Source of the DNA: Pseudomonas sp. Root71
GTDB lineage: Bacteria; Pseudomonadota; Gammaproteobacteria; Pseudomonadales; Pseudomonadaceae
DNA length: 64,000 nucleotides
Assembly: GCF_001429045.1 (NCBI RefSeq)
Contig: NZ_LMHY01000026.1
Coordinates: forward strand, 186,001 to 250,000
Reading direction: 5' to 3'
The notes beneath the pieces were generated by a model. That model worked only from the letters and a program-made list of their open reading frames with translations. It had not been told where the DNA came from and did no database searches. Below, piece by piece: positions 32,329-42,306 of this stretch. A program made the translations under genes and the position numbers. Within the stretch, counting starts at the first letter, position 1. Every line of letters starts with the position of its first letter.

Positions 32329-33066
32329 ATGTCCCAAGTCAACATGCGCGATATGCTGAAGGCCGGTGTGCACTTCGGTCACCAGACCCGTTACTGGAAC
32401 CCGAAAATGGGCAAGTACATTTTCGGCGCGCGTAACAAGATCCACATCATCAACCTTGAAAAAACCCTGCCAATGTTCAACGAAGCTCTGACTTTCGTAG
32501 AACGTCTGGCCCAGGGCAAAAACAAGATTCTGTTCGTCGGCACCAAGCGTTCCGCTGGCAAGATCGTTGCTGAAGAAGCAGCACGTTGCGGTTCGCCGTA
32601 CGTCGATCACCGCTGGTTGGGCGGCATGCTGACCAACTTCAAGACCATCCGTGCTTCCATCAAGCGTCTGCGTGACCTTGAAGTTCAAGCCGAAGACGGT
32701 ACTTTCGCCAAGCTGACCAAGAAAGAAGCGCTGATGCGCACTCGTGACCTGGAAAAGCTGGATCGTTCCCTGGGTGGTATCAAGGACATGGGCGGTCTGC
32801 CAGACGCTCTGTTCGTTATCGACGTTGATCACGAGCGCATCGCGATCACCGAAGCCAACAAGCTGGGCATCCCGGTTATCGGCGTAGTCGATACCAACAG
32901 CAGCCCGGAAGGCGTTGACTACATCATCCCAGGCAACGATGACGCAATCCGCGCTATCCAGCTGTACATGGGTTCGATGGCTGACGCTGTCATCCGCGGT
33001 CGCAACAATGTTGCCGGCGGCACCGTTGAGTTCGCAGCTGAAGAAACTCAGGCTGCAGCTGAGTAA
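32329..33066 (+). CDS. rpsB: 30S ribosomal protein S2
   Basis: The 245-residue primary small-subunit protein starts SQVNMRDMLKAGVHFGHQTR and has the conserved NPKMGKYIFGARNKIHIINL and RWLGGMLTNFKTIR blocks. AAGGAACT lies 5' of the ATG. It heads the rpsB-tsf unit and is separated from tsf by a strong hairpin. Codon use is highly biased, as expected for a ribosomal gene. Confidence 0.98.
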   Translation: MSQVNMRDMLKAGVHFGHQTRYWNPKMGKYIFGARNKIHIINLEKTLPMFNEALTFVERLAQGKNKILFVGTKRSAGKIVAEEAARCGSPYVDHRWLGGMLTNFKTIRASIKRLRDLEVQAEDGTFAKLTKKEALMRTRDLEKLDRSLGGIKDMGGLPDALFVIDVDHERIAITEANKLGIPVIGVVDTNSSPEGVDYIIPGNDDAIRAIQLYMGSMADAVIRGRNNVAGGTVEFAAEETQAAAE

Positions 33067-33093
33067 TTGACGCCCTGGCGTTGACTCAGTAAG

Positions 33094-33120
33094 CAAAAAG
33101 GGGGCTTGGCCCCCTTTTTG
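33094..33120 (+). terminator. Terminator/attenuator between rpsB and tsf
   Basis: AAAAAGGGGG-CTTGG-CCCCCTTTTT is a near-ideal intrinsic terminator. It probably lets only a fraction of transcripts continue into tsf, adjusting the S2 to EF-Ts ratio. Confidence 0.85.
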
Positions 33121-33255
33121 CCACCTCGAAAACCATTTGTCGGCGCCCACTGCTCTATCTGTAACGTGCGGCAGCTAACAAGGGTGGTTGGGGAAGAATT
33201 GATCGCCCGTTCGATCGGGTGGAATGGTTGAAAACCTATCCAAGAGGATTTTGAA

Positions 33256-34119
33256 ATGGCAGAGATTACTGCAGCGTTGGTCAAAGAACTGCGCGAGCGT
33301 ACTGGCGAAGGCATGATGGACTGCAAAAAGGCCTTGACCAAGGCTGGCGGCGACATCGAGAAAGCCATTGATGACATGCGTGCTTCGGGCGCCATCAAGG
33401 CTGCCAAGAAAGCTGGCAACGTTGCCGCTGAAGGCGCTATCGCCATCAAGGCTGACGACAAGGCAGCCGTGCTGCTGGAAGTCAACTCGCAGACCGACTT
33501 CCTGGCCCTGCAAGACGACTTCAAGAACTTCGTTGCTGCCTGTGTAGAAAAAGCTTTCGACGAAAAACTGACCGACGCAGCTCCGCTGATCGCCGCTCAG
33601 GAATCGGCTCGTGAAGCACTGGTTGCCAAAGTAGGCGAGAACGTCAACATTCGTCGCCTGGTGCGCGTAGAGGGCGACGTTGTCGGCACCTACCTGCACG
33701 GTAACAAGATCGGTGTTGCTGTTGTTCTCAAGGGCGGCGATGTTCAGCTGGCCAAAGAGATCGCCATGCACGTGGCGGCAAGCAATCCTGAGTTCCTGCT
33801 GCCATCGCAGGTTTCGCCAGAGGCCATCGAGCGCGAGAAGGGCGTTTTCCTGACCCTGAACGAAGACAAGATGAAAGGCAAGCCGGCAGAAATCGTCGAG
33901 AAGATGATCGCTGGCCGCATCACCAAGTTCCTGGCTGAAGCCAGCCTGGTCGAGCAAGCTTTCGTCATGAACCCGGAAGTCACCGTAGGTGCCCTGGCCA
34001 AGAAAGCCGGCGCTGAAATCGTTTCCTTCACTTACTTCAAAGTAGGCGAAGGCATCGAGAAGCCAGTGGACAACTTCGCAGAAGAAGTTGCTGCCCAGCT
34101 GGCTGCCGCCAAGCAATAA
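33256..34119 (+). CDS. tsf: Elongation factor Ts
   Basis: EF-Ts is the nucleotide-exchange factor for EF-Tu. The 287-residue protein starts AEITAALVKELRERTGEGMM with the TDFL motif in VNSQTDFLALQDDF (about residues 77-90). It continues with the family dimerisation and C-terminal modules. AAGAGGAT precedes the ATG. It is the second gene of the rpsB-tsf unit. Confidence 0.98.
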   Translation: MAEITAALVKELRERTGEGMMDCKKALTKAGGDIEKAIDDMRASGAIKAAKKAGNVAAEGAIAIKADDKAAVLLEVNSQTDFLALQDDFKNFVAACVEKAFDEKLTDAAPLIAAQESAREALVAKVGENVNIRRLVRVEGDVVGTYLHGNKIGVAVVLKGGDVQLAKEIAMHVAASNPEFLLPSQVSPEAIEREKGVFLTLNEDKMKGKPAEIVEKMIAGRITKFLAEASLVEQAFVMNPEVTVGALAKKAGAEIVSFTYFKVGEGIEKPVDNFAEEVAAQLAAAKQ

Positions 34120-34143
34120 GACGGTTTTTTAACTGTCGCCCAG

Positions 34144-34176
34144 AAGAGGCTGCCCGCTCACGCGCGCAGCCTCTTT
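34144..34176 (+). terminator. Terminator after tsf
   Basis: AAGAGGCTGC pairs with GCAGCCTCTT across CCGCTCACGCGC and is followed by TT. It separates tsf from pyrH. Confidence 0.75.
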
Positions 34177-34330
34177 TCAGATGGGGTATCAATTTTTATT
34201 TGGTTTCCCTTTGGAACTGGCTTACAAAGCCATGTTCCGATGGCGCTGAAGCAGCGCCAAGCTAGATTGAACAGCCAGCTGTAAACAGCTCGCAAAGAAT
34301 TTTTAAAATACGCCGCAGGAGAGATTCGCA

Positions 34331-35074
34331 ATGGCTCAGCAGGGCAGTGGTTATCAGGCTCGCTATAAACGCATTCTACTCAAGCTTAGCGGCGAGGCCC
34401 TGATGGGCTCGGAAGAGTTCGGGATCGATCCGAAAGTTCTGGATCGCATGGCATTGGAAGTTGGCCAGTTGGTCGGCATCGGTGTTCAGGTCGGTCTGGT
34501 TATCGGTGGTGGCAACCTGTTCCGCGGTGAAGCGCTGAGCAAGGCTGGCATGGACCGTGTCACCGGCGACCACATGGGCATGCTGGCCACTGTTATGAAC
34601 GCCCTGGCCATGCGCGACGCTCTCGAGCGCGCCAACATCTCGGCCATCGTGATGTCCGCTATTTCCATGGTTGGCGTGACCGATCACTACGATCGTCGCA
34701 AGGCCATGCGCCACCTGAACTCCAAGGACGTGGTGATTTTCGCGGCCGGTACCGGCAACCCGTTCTTTACGACGGATTCGGCAGCCTGCCTGCGTGCAAT
34801 CGAAATCGATGCCGACGTCGTGCTCAAGGCGACCAAGGTCGATGGCGTCTACACCGCTGACCCGTTCAAAGACCCGCATGCCGAGAAGTTCGATCATCTG
34901 ACTTATGATGAAGTGCTGGATCGCAAGCTGGGTGTGATGGATCTGACGGCCATTTGCTTGTGCCGCGACCACAAGATGCCACTACGCGTATTTAACATGA
35001 ACAAGCCCGGCGCCCTGCTGAATATCGTACACGGCGGCGCGGAAGGGACCCTGATCGAGGAAGGCGCACAATGA
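34331..35074 (+). CDS. pyrH: UMP kinase
   Basis: PyrH phosphorylates UMP to UDP. The 247-residue amino-acid-kinase-fold protein has [27 protein letters not shown] and the acceptor region [20 protein letters not shown] clear GCAGGAGAG ribosome-binding site precedes the ATG. It overlaps frr by four bases (ATGA), the conserved order pyrH-frr-uppS-cdsA-dxr. Confidence 0.97.
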
Positions 35075-35628
35075 TCAACGAAATCAAGAAAGACGCTCAA
35101 GAGCGCATGCAGAAATCCGTGGAATCGCTGGCGCACAACTTCGGCCGCATTCGTACCGGCCAGGCGCACCCGAGCATCCTGGAAGGCGTGATGGTGCCGT
35201 ACTACGGCTCCGACACCCCGATCAAGCAAGTGGCCAACATCACCGTCAAGGACGCCCGTACCCTGCAAGTCGTTGCTTTCGAGCGCAACATGCTGGGTGC
35301 CGTCGACAAGGCGATCGGTAGCGCGGGTCTGAACCTGAACCCGACCAACCTCGGCGAACTGCTGCTGATCTCCATGCCTGCCCTGACCGAAGAAACCCGC
35401 AAGGGCTTCACCAAGCAGGCTCGTGACGTCGCTGAAGATGCCCGTGTTGCCGTGCGCAACATCCGTCGCGATGCCAACAGCCAGCTCAAGGATCTGGTCA
35501 AGGAAAAAGAGATCAGCGAAGACGAGGAGCGTCGTGCGACTGGCGAGATCGACGATCTGACCAAGAAGTTCGTGGCTAAAATCGACGCGGACCTGGCGCA
35601 GAAAGAAAAAGACCTGATGGCCGTATAA
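35071..35628 (+). CDS. frr: Ribosome recycling factor
   Basis: RRF splits post-termination ribosomes together with EF-G. The 185-residue two-domain protein starts [20 protein letters not shown] and has the conserved [16 protein letters not shown] and [16 protein letters not shown] segments. It is coupled to pyrH by an ATGA overlap and is 13 bases from uppS. Confidence 0.97.
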
Positions 35629-35641
35629 GGGTCGCGTTTTC

Positions 35642-36397
35642 ATGGAAAAGACCAAGCAGTCTGCACCGTCCGCGGTGCCGCGCCATGTCGCGATCATCAT
35701 GGATGGTAACAATCGCTGGGCGAAAAAACGCTTTATGCCGGGTGTCGCCGGGCATAAAGCGGGCGTGGATGCGGTGCGTGCCGTCATTGAAGTTTGTGCC
35801 GAGGCCAAGGTCGAAGTGCTGACCCTGTTCGCCTTTTCCAGCGAGAACTGGCAGCGTCCGGCCGATGAGGTCAGCGCTTTGATGGATCTGTTCTTCAAGG
35901 CGCTGCGTCGAGAGGCCAAGCGCCTCAACGACAACAACATCAGCCTGCGCATCATTGGCGATCGCTCGCGTTTTCATCCAGAGCTGCAGGCTGCCATGCG
36001 TGAAGCCGAGGCCATGACGGCCGGCGCCAATCGATTTGTCCTGCAGATAGCCGCCAATTACGGCGGTCAGTGGGATATCGCGCAAGCAGCGCAACGACTG
36101 GCGCGAGAGGTCCAGGCCGGACACCTGCGTCCGGAAGACATCACGCCCGATCTGCTGCAGACCTGTCTGGCCACGGGCGACCTGCCGCTGCCGGACCTGT
36201 GTATCCGTACCGGTGGCGAGCACCGCATCAGCAACTTCCTGCTCTGGCAGTTGGCCTATGCCGAGCTGTATTTCTCCGACCTGTTCTGGCCGGACTTCAA
36301 ACACGATGCCATGCGCAATGCGCTGGCCGATTACGCTTCCCGCCAGCGCCGCTTCGGTAAAACGAGCGAGCAGGTCGAGGCTGGAGCCCGGGTTTAA
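35642..36397 (+). CDS. uppS: Undecaprenyl diphosphate synthase
   Basis: This cis-prenyltransferase makes the C55 lipid carrier for peptidoglycan and O-antigen. The catalytic Asp21 lies in VAIIMDGNNRWAKKR. FAFSSENWQRP and the C-terminal DLCIRTGGEHRISNFLLWQL motifs are intact over 251 residues. Its TAA shares one base with the cdsA ATG. Confidence 0.96.
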   Translation: MEKTKQSAPSAVPRHVAIIMDGNNRWAKKRFMPGVAGHKAGVDAVRAVIEVCAEAKVEVLTLFAFSSENWQRPADEVSALMDLFFKALRREAKRLNDNNISLRIIGDRSRFHPELQAAMREAEAMTAGANRFVLQIAANYGGQWDIAQAAQRLAREVQAGHLRPEDITPDLLQTCLATGDLPLPDLCIRTGGEHRISNFLLWQLAYAELYFSDLFWPDFKHDAMRNALADYASRQRRFGKTSEQVEAGARV

Positions 36398-37203
36398 TGC
36401 TTAAACAACGAATCATCACCGCGCTGATCCTGCTACCGATTGCCCTGTGCGGGTTTTTCCTGCTTGAAGGTTCCGGTTTTGCACTGTTCATCGGGCTGGT
36501 CGTGACCCTCGGTGCCTGGGAATGGGCGCGTCTGGCGGGTTTCGCCGCTCAAGCGTTCCGCGTCGGCTATGCCGCTGTGGTCGCTTTGGCGCTGTTCCTC
36601 ATGTACATCCTGCCCGGCCTCGCGCCTTGGGTATTGGGCGCTTCGGTGCTGTGGTGGGCAGTGGCGACGTATCTGGTGCTGACCTATCCGCGTTCGAGCG
36701 AGCATTGGTCCAATGCGGCGACCAAGTTGGTGATCGGCCTGCTGATTCTCCTGCCGGCCTGGCAAGGCCTGGTGCAGATCAAGCAATACCCGCTGGGTAA
36801 TTGGCTGATCATGGCAGTGATGGTGTTGGTTTGGGGGGCCGATATTGGCGCCTACTTCTCCGGTCGTGCTTTCGGCAAGCGCAAGCTCGCACCGCAGGTC
36901 AGTCCGGGCAAAAGCTGGGAAGGCGTGTACGGTGGTCTGGCGTTGAGCCTGGTGATTACCACAATCGTTGCTCTGGTGCGCGACTGGACGGTGGCCGAAC
37001 TGTTCAAGGGGTTGATCGGTGCCGCGCTGATCGTGTTCATTTCGGTGGTGGGTGATCTCACTGAAAGCATGTTCAAGCGTCAATCCGGGATCAAGGACAG
37101 CAGCAATCTGCTTCCGGGTCACGGCGGCGTGCTGGATCGTATCGATAGCCTGACGGCAGCGATTCCGCTGTTTGCGGTGCTGCTGTGGATGGCGGCCCCA
37201 TGA
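36397..37203 (+). CDS. cdsA: Phosphatidate cytidylyltransferase
   Basis: CdsA makes CDP-diacylglycerol from phosphatidic acid, the product of the PlsB pathway. The 268-residue inner-membrane protein has about seven hydrophobic segments. It ends with the CDP signature GDLTESMFKRQSGIKDSS... LPGHGGVLDRIDSL. Overlaps: one base with uppS and four with dxr. Confidence 0.96.
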   Translation: MLKQRIITALILLPIALCGFFLLEGSGFALFIGLVVTLGAWEWARLAGFAAQAFRVGYAAVVALALFLMYILPGLAPWVLGASVLWWAVATYLVLTYPRSSEHWSNAATKLVIGLLILLPAWQGLVQIKQYPLGNWLIMAVMVLVWGADIGAYFSGRAFGKRKLAPQVSPGKSWEGVYGGLALSLVITTIVALVRDWTVAELFKGLIGAALIVFISVVGDLTESMFKRQSGIKDSSNLLPGHGGVLDRIDSLTAAIPLFAVLLWMAAP

Positions 37204-38390
37204 GCCGCCCGCAACAGATTACCGTTCTGGGCGCGACCGGCTCGATTGGCCTGAGTACGCTCGACGTCATCGCTCGTCACCCGGATCGATATCAGGTCTT
37301 TGCCTTGACTGGCTTCACCCGCTTGAGTGAATTGCTGGCGCTTTGCGTGCGCCATGTCCCGCGATTTGCCGTGGTACCTGAAGTCGCAGCTGCCCGTACC
37401 CTGCAGGATGATTTGCGCGCGGCGGGTCTTTCGACCCGTGTCCTGGTGGGCGAGGAGGGTTTGTGCCAGGTCGCTTCCGATCCGGAAGTCGATACGGTCA
37501 TGGCGGCCATCGTCGGTGCGGCGGGATTGCGTCCGACACTGGCGGCGGTCGAGGCTGGCAAGAAGATCCTCCTGGCTAATAAAGAAGCGCTGGTCATGTC
37601 CGGCGCGCTGTTCATGCAGGCCGTGCGCAAGAGTGGTTCGGTGTTGCTGCCGATCGATAGCGAGCACAACGCGATTTTCCAGTGCATGCCGCTGGATTAT
37701 GCCCGTGGCCTTGAGTCGGTCGGTGTGCGCCGGATTTTGCTGACGGCTTCAGGCGGTCCGTTCCGGCAGACGCCAATGGCTGAGCTGGCGCATGTTTCTC
37801 CCGATCAGGCGTGTGCTCATCCGAACTGGTCCATGGGGCGAAAAATCTCCGTGGACTCGGCCAGCATGATGAACAAGGGGCTTGAGTTGATCGAAGCCTG
37901 CTGGCTGTTCGATGCCAGGCCATCCCAGGTCGAGGTGGTGATTCACCCGCAAAGTGTGATCCATTCGCTGGTCGACTACGTCGACGGTTCCGTTCTGGCA
38001 CAGCTGGGTAATCCGGACATGCGCACGCCCATCGCCAATGCCCTGGCCTGGCCGGAGCGGATCGATTCGGGTGTGGCGCCGCTGGATCTGTTTGCCATTG
38101 CGCGACTGGACTTCCAGGCGCCCGATGAAGAGCGTTTTCCTTGCCTGCGTCTGGCCCGTCAGGCGGCCGAAGCGGGTAACAGCGCGCCGGCCATGCTCAA
38201 TGCGGCGAACGAGGTGGCGGTGGCGGCATTTCTCGACGAACGGGTTCGTTACCCGGAAATCGCGAGTATCATCGAGGAAGTACTGAATCTGGAGCCCGTA
38301 GTGGCTGTGGATGATCTCGATGCAGTGTTCACGGCAGACGCGAAGGCGCGATTGCTGGCCGGACAATGGTTGAGCCGTCACGGGCGGTAA
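37200..38390 (+). CDS. dxr: 1-deoxy-D-xylulose-5-phosphate reductoisomerase
   Basis: Dxr makes 2-C-methyl-D-erythritol 4-phosphate, the first committed MEP step. The 396-residue protein has the NADPH loop ITVLGATGSIGLSTLDVIA, the metal/substrate block LPIDSEHNAIFQ and ISVDSASMMNKGLELIEACW. I chose the ATG at 37200, which overlaps the cdsA stop by four bases; an in-frame codon 15 bases upstream is less likely. IspD and IspF, further MEP enzymes, are at 57.8 and 61.6 kb. Confidence 0.97.
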   Translation: MSRPQQITVLGATGSIGLSTLDVIARHPDRYQVFALTGFTRLSELLALCVRHVPRFAVVPEVAAARTLQDDLRAAGLSTRVLVGEEGLCQVASDPEVDTVMAAIVGAAGLRPTLAAVEAGKKILLANKEALVMSGALFMQAVRKSGSVLLPIDSEHNAIFQCMPLDYARGLESVGVRRILLTASGGPFRQTPMAELAHVSPDQACAHPNWSMGRKISVDSASMMNKGLELIEACWLFDARPSQVEVVIHPQSVIHSLVDYVDGSVLAQLGNPDMRTPIANALAWPERIDSGVAPLDLFAIARLDFQAPDEERFPCLRLARQAAEAGNSAPAMLNAANEVAVAAFLDERVRYPEIASIIEEVLNLEPVVAVDDLDAVFTADAKARLLAGQWLSRHGR

Positions 38391-38443
38391 ATGCTGTGGA
38401 TAGTTGGCCCACGCAGCAGCGGATAGGAATGCGGAGAAAGTAG

Positions 38444-39796
38444 ATGAGCGCGCTCTATATGATTGTCGGCACCCTGGTCGCTCTGGGTGTGCTGGTTACC
38501 TTCCACGAGTTCGGCCATTTTTGGGTTGCGCGTCGCTGTGGGGTCAAGGTGCTGCGCTTCTCCGTAGGCTTCGGCATGCCTTTGCTGCGCTGGCATGACA
38601 AGCAGGGCACCGAATTTGTCGTCGCCGCCATCCCGTTGGGTGGCTACGTCAAGATGCTCGACGAGCGCGAAGGTGAAGTGCCGCTCGACCAGATCGACCA
38701 GTCCTTCAATCGCAAATCCGTTCGTCAGCGCATAGCCATCGTAGCGGCGGGGCCGATAGCCAACTTCCTGTTGGCATTGGTGTTCTTCTGGGCGTTGGCG
38801 ATGCTCGGCAGCGAGCAGGTGCGTCCGGTCATCGGCGCTGTCGAGTCCGGCAGTATTGCAGCCAAGGCGGGTTTGAGCCCCGGCCAGGAAATCGTGGCCA
38901 TTGATGGCGAGGCGACTTCCGGCTGGGCGGCGGTGAATCTGCAACTGGTGCGTCGCCTGGGCGAGAGCGGTTCATTGCAGGTATTGGTGCGCGAACAAGG
39001 CTCCACGACCGATTCTCCTCGTGAACTTGCGCTGGACAAATGGCTCAAAGGGGCTGATGAGCCCGATCCTATCCATTCATTGGGGATTCGTCCGTGGCGT
39101 CCGGCATTGCCGCCTGTCCTGGCCGAACTCGATCCAAAGGGGCCGGCTCAGGCTGCCGGCCTGAAGACCGGTGACCGGTTGCTGGCGCTTGATGGCCGTG
39201 CGCTGGATGACTGGCAGCAGGTTGTCGATACCGTCCGTAAGCATCCCGATACCAAAATCATGCTGCGGGTTGAGCGCGACGGTGCTCAAATCGACGTCCC
39301 TGTGACGCTTGCCGCTCGCGGCGAGAGCAAATCGCCCAGCGGTTATTTGGGGGCAGGGGTGAAAGCGATCGACTGGCCGCCGGAGATGATCCGCGAGGTC
39401 AGCTACGGGCCATTGGCAGCAATTGGCGAAGGGGCACGACGCACCTGGACCATGAGCGTGCTGACCCTCGATTCACTGAAGAAAATGTTGTTCGGTGAGC
39501 TCTCGGTAAAAAACTTGAGTGGACCGATAACCATTGCTAAAGTGGCGGGCGCTTCGGCCCAGTCGGGTGTTGCTGATTTCCTGAATTTCCTTGCTTATCT
39601 GAGTATTAGCTTGGGTGTTCTGAATTTGTTGCCCATTCCGGTACTGGATGGGGGGCATTTGTTGTTTTATCTGATCGAGTGGGTGCGTGGTCGTCCCTTG
39701 TCAGATCGGGTGCAAGGTTGGGGGATACAGATCGGCATCAGTTTGGTGATTGGGGTGATGTTGCTTGCTCTTGTCAATGATCTGGGTCGACTGTAA
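38444..39796 (+). CDS. rseP: Site-2 intramembrane protease RseP (MucP)
   Basis: RseP cleaves the anti-sigma factor (MucA/RseA) within the membrane to release the envelope-stress sigma factor. The 450-residue protein has HEFGH at residues 21-25 in the first membrane helix. Two PDZ domains follow (about 115-205 and 215-310), and then the third metal ligand block NLLPIPVLDGGHLLFYLIE. It lies directly upstream of bamA, whose product it helps to monitor. Confidence 0.96.
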   Translation: MSALYMIVGTLVALGVLVTFHEFGHFWVARRCGVKVLRFSVGFGMPLLRWHDKQGTEFVVAAIPLGGYVKMLDEREGEVPLDQIDQSFNRKSVRQRIAIVAAGPIANFLLALVFFWALAMLGSEQVRPVIGAVESGSIAAKAGLSPGQEIVAIDGEATSGWAAVNLQLVRRLGESGSLQVLVREQGSTTDSPRELALDKWLKGADEPDPIHSLGIRPWRPALPPVLAELDPKGPAQAAGLKTGDRLLALDGRALDDWQQVVDTVRKHPDTKIMLRVERDGAQIDVPVTLAARGESKSPSGYLGAGVKAIDWPPEMIREVSYGPLAAIGEGARRTWTMSVLTLDSLKKMLFGELSVKNLSGPITIAKVAGASAQSGVADFLNFLAYLSISLGVLNLLPIPVLDGGHLLFYLIEWVRGRPLSDRVQGWGIQIGISLVIGVMLLALVNDLGRL

Positions 39797-39816
39797 CGCT
39801 TCGCTGAATTGCGAAT

Positions 39817-39845
39817 CTGCCGCATTTTGCGGCAGTTTGTTTATT
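39817..39845 (+). terminator. Hairpin between rseP and bamA
   Basis: CTGCCGCA-TTT-TGCGGCAG is followed by TTTGTTTATT. It looks like an intrinsic terminator or attenuator inside the conserved gene order. Confidence 0.65.
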
Positions 39846-39870
39846 GCCAGTTGGAATAAGAAAGGACTTC

Positions 39871-42261
39871 ATGAAACGTCTGCTGCTAACTGCGGTTCTC
39901 ACCGTATTGATGATCGCCGAAGTTCACGCCGAGTCCTTCACTATCTCTGATATTCGCGTCAATGGCCTCCAGCGGGTCTCCGCGGGTAGCGTCTTTGGTG
40001 CTTTGCCGTTGAACGTCGGTGAACAGGCGGATGATCGTCGCCTGGTGGAATCCACTCGTGCGTTGTTCAAAACCGGTTTCTTTCAAGATATCCAGCTGGG
40101 CCGCGATGGCAACGTCCTGGTCATCACGGTAGTCGAGCGTCCGTCGGTCGCCAGTATCGAGATCGAAGGTAACAAGGCGATCTCTACCGAAGACTTGATG
40201 AAAGGCCTCAAACAATCCGGTCTGGCCGAAGGCGAGATCTTCCAGCGTGCCACCCTTGAAGGTGTGCGTAACGAACTGCAACGCCAGTACGTCGCCCAGG
40301 GTCGCTACTCGGCTACCGTCGACACCGAAGTGGTGCCACAGCCGCGTAACCGCGTCGGCCTGAAGGTCAACATCAACGAAGGCACCGTTGCGGCTATCCA
40401 GCACATCAACGTTGTGGGCAACACGGTTTTCCCTGATGAAGACCTGATCGACCTGTTCGAACTCAAGACCACCAACTGGTTGTCGTTCTTCAAGAACGAC
40501 GACAAGTACGCCCGTGAGAAACTGTCCGGTGACCTGGAGCGCCTGCGTTCCTACTACCTGGACCGTGGCTATATCAACATGGATATCGCTTCGACCCAGG
40601 TCTCCATTACGCCGGACAAGAAGCACGTCTACATCACCGTCAACGTCAACGAAGGCGACAAGTACACCGTTCGTGACGTCAAGCTCAGCGGTGACCTGAA
40701 AGTCCCTGAAGACCAGGTCAAGTCCCTGCTGCTGGTGCAAAAAGGCCAGGTGTTCTCGCGCAAGCTGATGACCACCACCTCCGAACTGATCACCCGTCGC
40801 CTGGGGAACGAGGGTTACACCTTCGCCAACGTCAACGGCGTGCCTCAACCGCACGAAGAAGATCACACCGTAGACATCCTGTTCGCGGTCGATCCGGGCA
40901 AGCGTGCCTACGTGAACCGCATCAACTTCCGTGGCAACACCAAGTCCGAAGACGAAGTGCTGCGTCGTGAAATGCGCCAGATGGAAGGCGGCTGGGCTTC
41001 GACCTACCTGATCGATCAGTCCAAGACCCGTCTGGAACGTCTGGGCTTCTTCAAGGAAGTCAACGTTGAGACTCCGGCCGTGCCGGGTGTCGATGACCAG
41101 GTGGACGTCAACTACAGCGTTGAAGAACAAGCCTCCGGTTCGATTACCGCCAGCGTCGGTTTCGCCCAGAGCGCCGGTTTGATCCTCGGTGGTTCGATCA
41201 CCCAGAACAACTTCCTGGGTACCGGTAACAAGGTCAGCGTCGGCTTGACCAAAAGCGAATACCAGACCCGCTATAACTTCGGTTTTGTCGACCCCTACTG
41301 GACCGCCGACGGCGTGAGCCTGGGTTACAACGCGTTCTACCGCACCACTGACTATGACGAACTCGATACCGACGTCGCCAGCTACGCCGTGGACAGCCTG
41401 GGTGCCGGTGTGAGTGTCGGTTATCCAATCAGCGAGACTTCGCGTCTGACCTTCGGCCTGAATGCGCAACAGGACACGATCAAGACTGGCGTTTACACCG
41501 TCGACGAGATCTTCGACTTCGTTAACCAGGAAGGCGACAAGTACCTGAACTTCAAGGCTTCGGCCGGTTGGTCCGAGTCCACCCTGAACAAAGGCGTTTT
41601 GGCGACTCGTGGTCACTCCCAAAGCTTGACGGCGGAAGTCACTGTGCCGGGTAGTGACTTGTCGTTCTTCAAACTCGACTACCGTGGTCAGTTGTTCCAG
41701 CCGCTGAGTGAAAACTACACCATGCGCCTGCACACCGAATTGGGTTATGGCGACGGCTACGGTTCGACCGAAGGCTTGCCATTCTATGAAAACTACTATG
41801 CTGGTGGTTTCAACTCGGTTCGTGGCTTCAAGGACAGTACACTGGGGCCGCGTAGTACTCCGAGCCGCGGCGCACTCGAAACGGGCAACCCGGGTACTCT
41901 TGCTGACCCGGACCAGGATCCACTGCCGTTCGGTGGTAACGTCCTGATCCAGGGTGGTGCAGAGATTCTGTTCCCGCTGCCGTTCGTCAAGGATCAACGA
42001 TCCCTGCGTACTTCGGTATTCTGGGATGTGGGTAACGTATTCGACTCCAAATGCGAGCAGACGACCAACACCAACCCTGCGTCGAAGTCCAATACGCAGT
42101 GTAACGATGTCAGTCTGAGCAACATGGCCAGTTCTGTCGGTGTGGGAGTGACCTGGGTCACCGCACTGGGGCCTCTGAGTTTCGCCCTGGCCATGCCAGT
42201 CAAGAAACCGGATGACGCTGAAACTCAAGTGTTCCAATTCTCTCTCGGCCAGACGTTCTAA
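39871..42261 (+). CDS. bamA: Outer-membrane protein assembly factor BamA
   Basis: BamA inserts beta-barrel proteins in the outer membrane. The 796-residue precursor has a signal peptide MKRLLLTAVLTVLMIAEVHA cut before ESFTISDIRVNG. Five POTRA domains follow (about residues 20-420), then a 16-strand barrel with VRGFKDSTLGPR as the conserved VRGF loop-6 motif. It ends in FQFSLGQTF with the terminal aromatic. The ATG at 39871 is preceded by AAAGGA; an upstream in-frame codon would spoil the signal peptide. Confidence 0.97.
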   Translation: MKRLLLTAVLTVLMIAEVHAESFTISDIRVNGLQRVSAGSVFGALPLNVGEQADDRRLVESTRALFKTGFFQDIQLGRDGNVLVITVVERPSVASIEIEGNKAISTEDLMKGLKQSGLAEGEIFQRATLEGVRNELQRQYVAQGRYSATVDTEVVPQPRNRVGLKVNINEGTVAAIQHINVVGNTVFPDEDLIDLFELKTTNWLSFFKNDDKYAREKLSGDLERLRSYYLDRGYINMDIASTQVSITPDKKHVYITVNVNEGDKYTVRDVKLSGDLKVPEDQVKSLLLVQKGQVFSRKLMTTTSELITRRLGNEGYTFANVNGVPQPHEEDHTVDILFAVDPGKRAYVNRINFRGNTKSEDEVLRREMRQMEGGWASTYLIDQSKTRLERLGFFKEVNVETPAVPGVDDQVDVNYSVEEQASGSITASVGFAQSAGLILGGSITQNNFLGTGNKVSVGLTKSEYQTRYNFGFVDPYWTADGVSLGYNAFYRTTDYDELDTDVASYAVDSLGAGVSVGYPISETSRLTFGLNAQQDTIKTGVYTVDEIFDFVNQEGDKYLNFKASAGWSESTLNKGVLATRGHSQSLTAEVTVPGSDLSFFKLDYRGQLFQPLSENYTMRLHTELGYGDGYGSTEGLPFYENYYAGGFNSVRGFKDSTLGPRSTPSRGALETGNPGTLADPDQDPLPFGGNVLIQGGAEILFPLPFVKDQRSLRTSVFWDVGNVFDSKCEQTTNTNPASKSNTQCNDVSLSNMASSVGVGVTWVTALGPLSFALAMPVKKPDDAETQVFQFSLGQTF

Positions 42262-42306
42262 GCGTCTGACCCAAGATAACGACAATGAATTTTGTAGGAG
42301 TGCATC

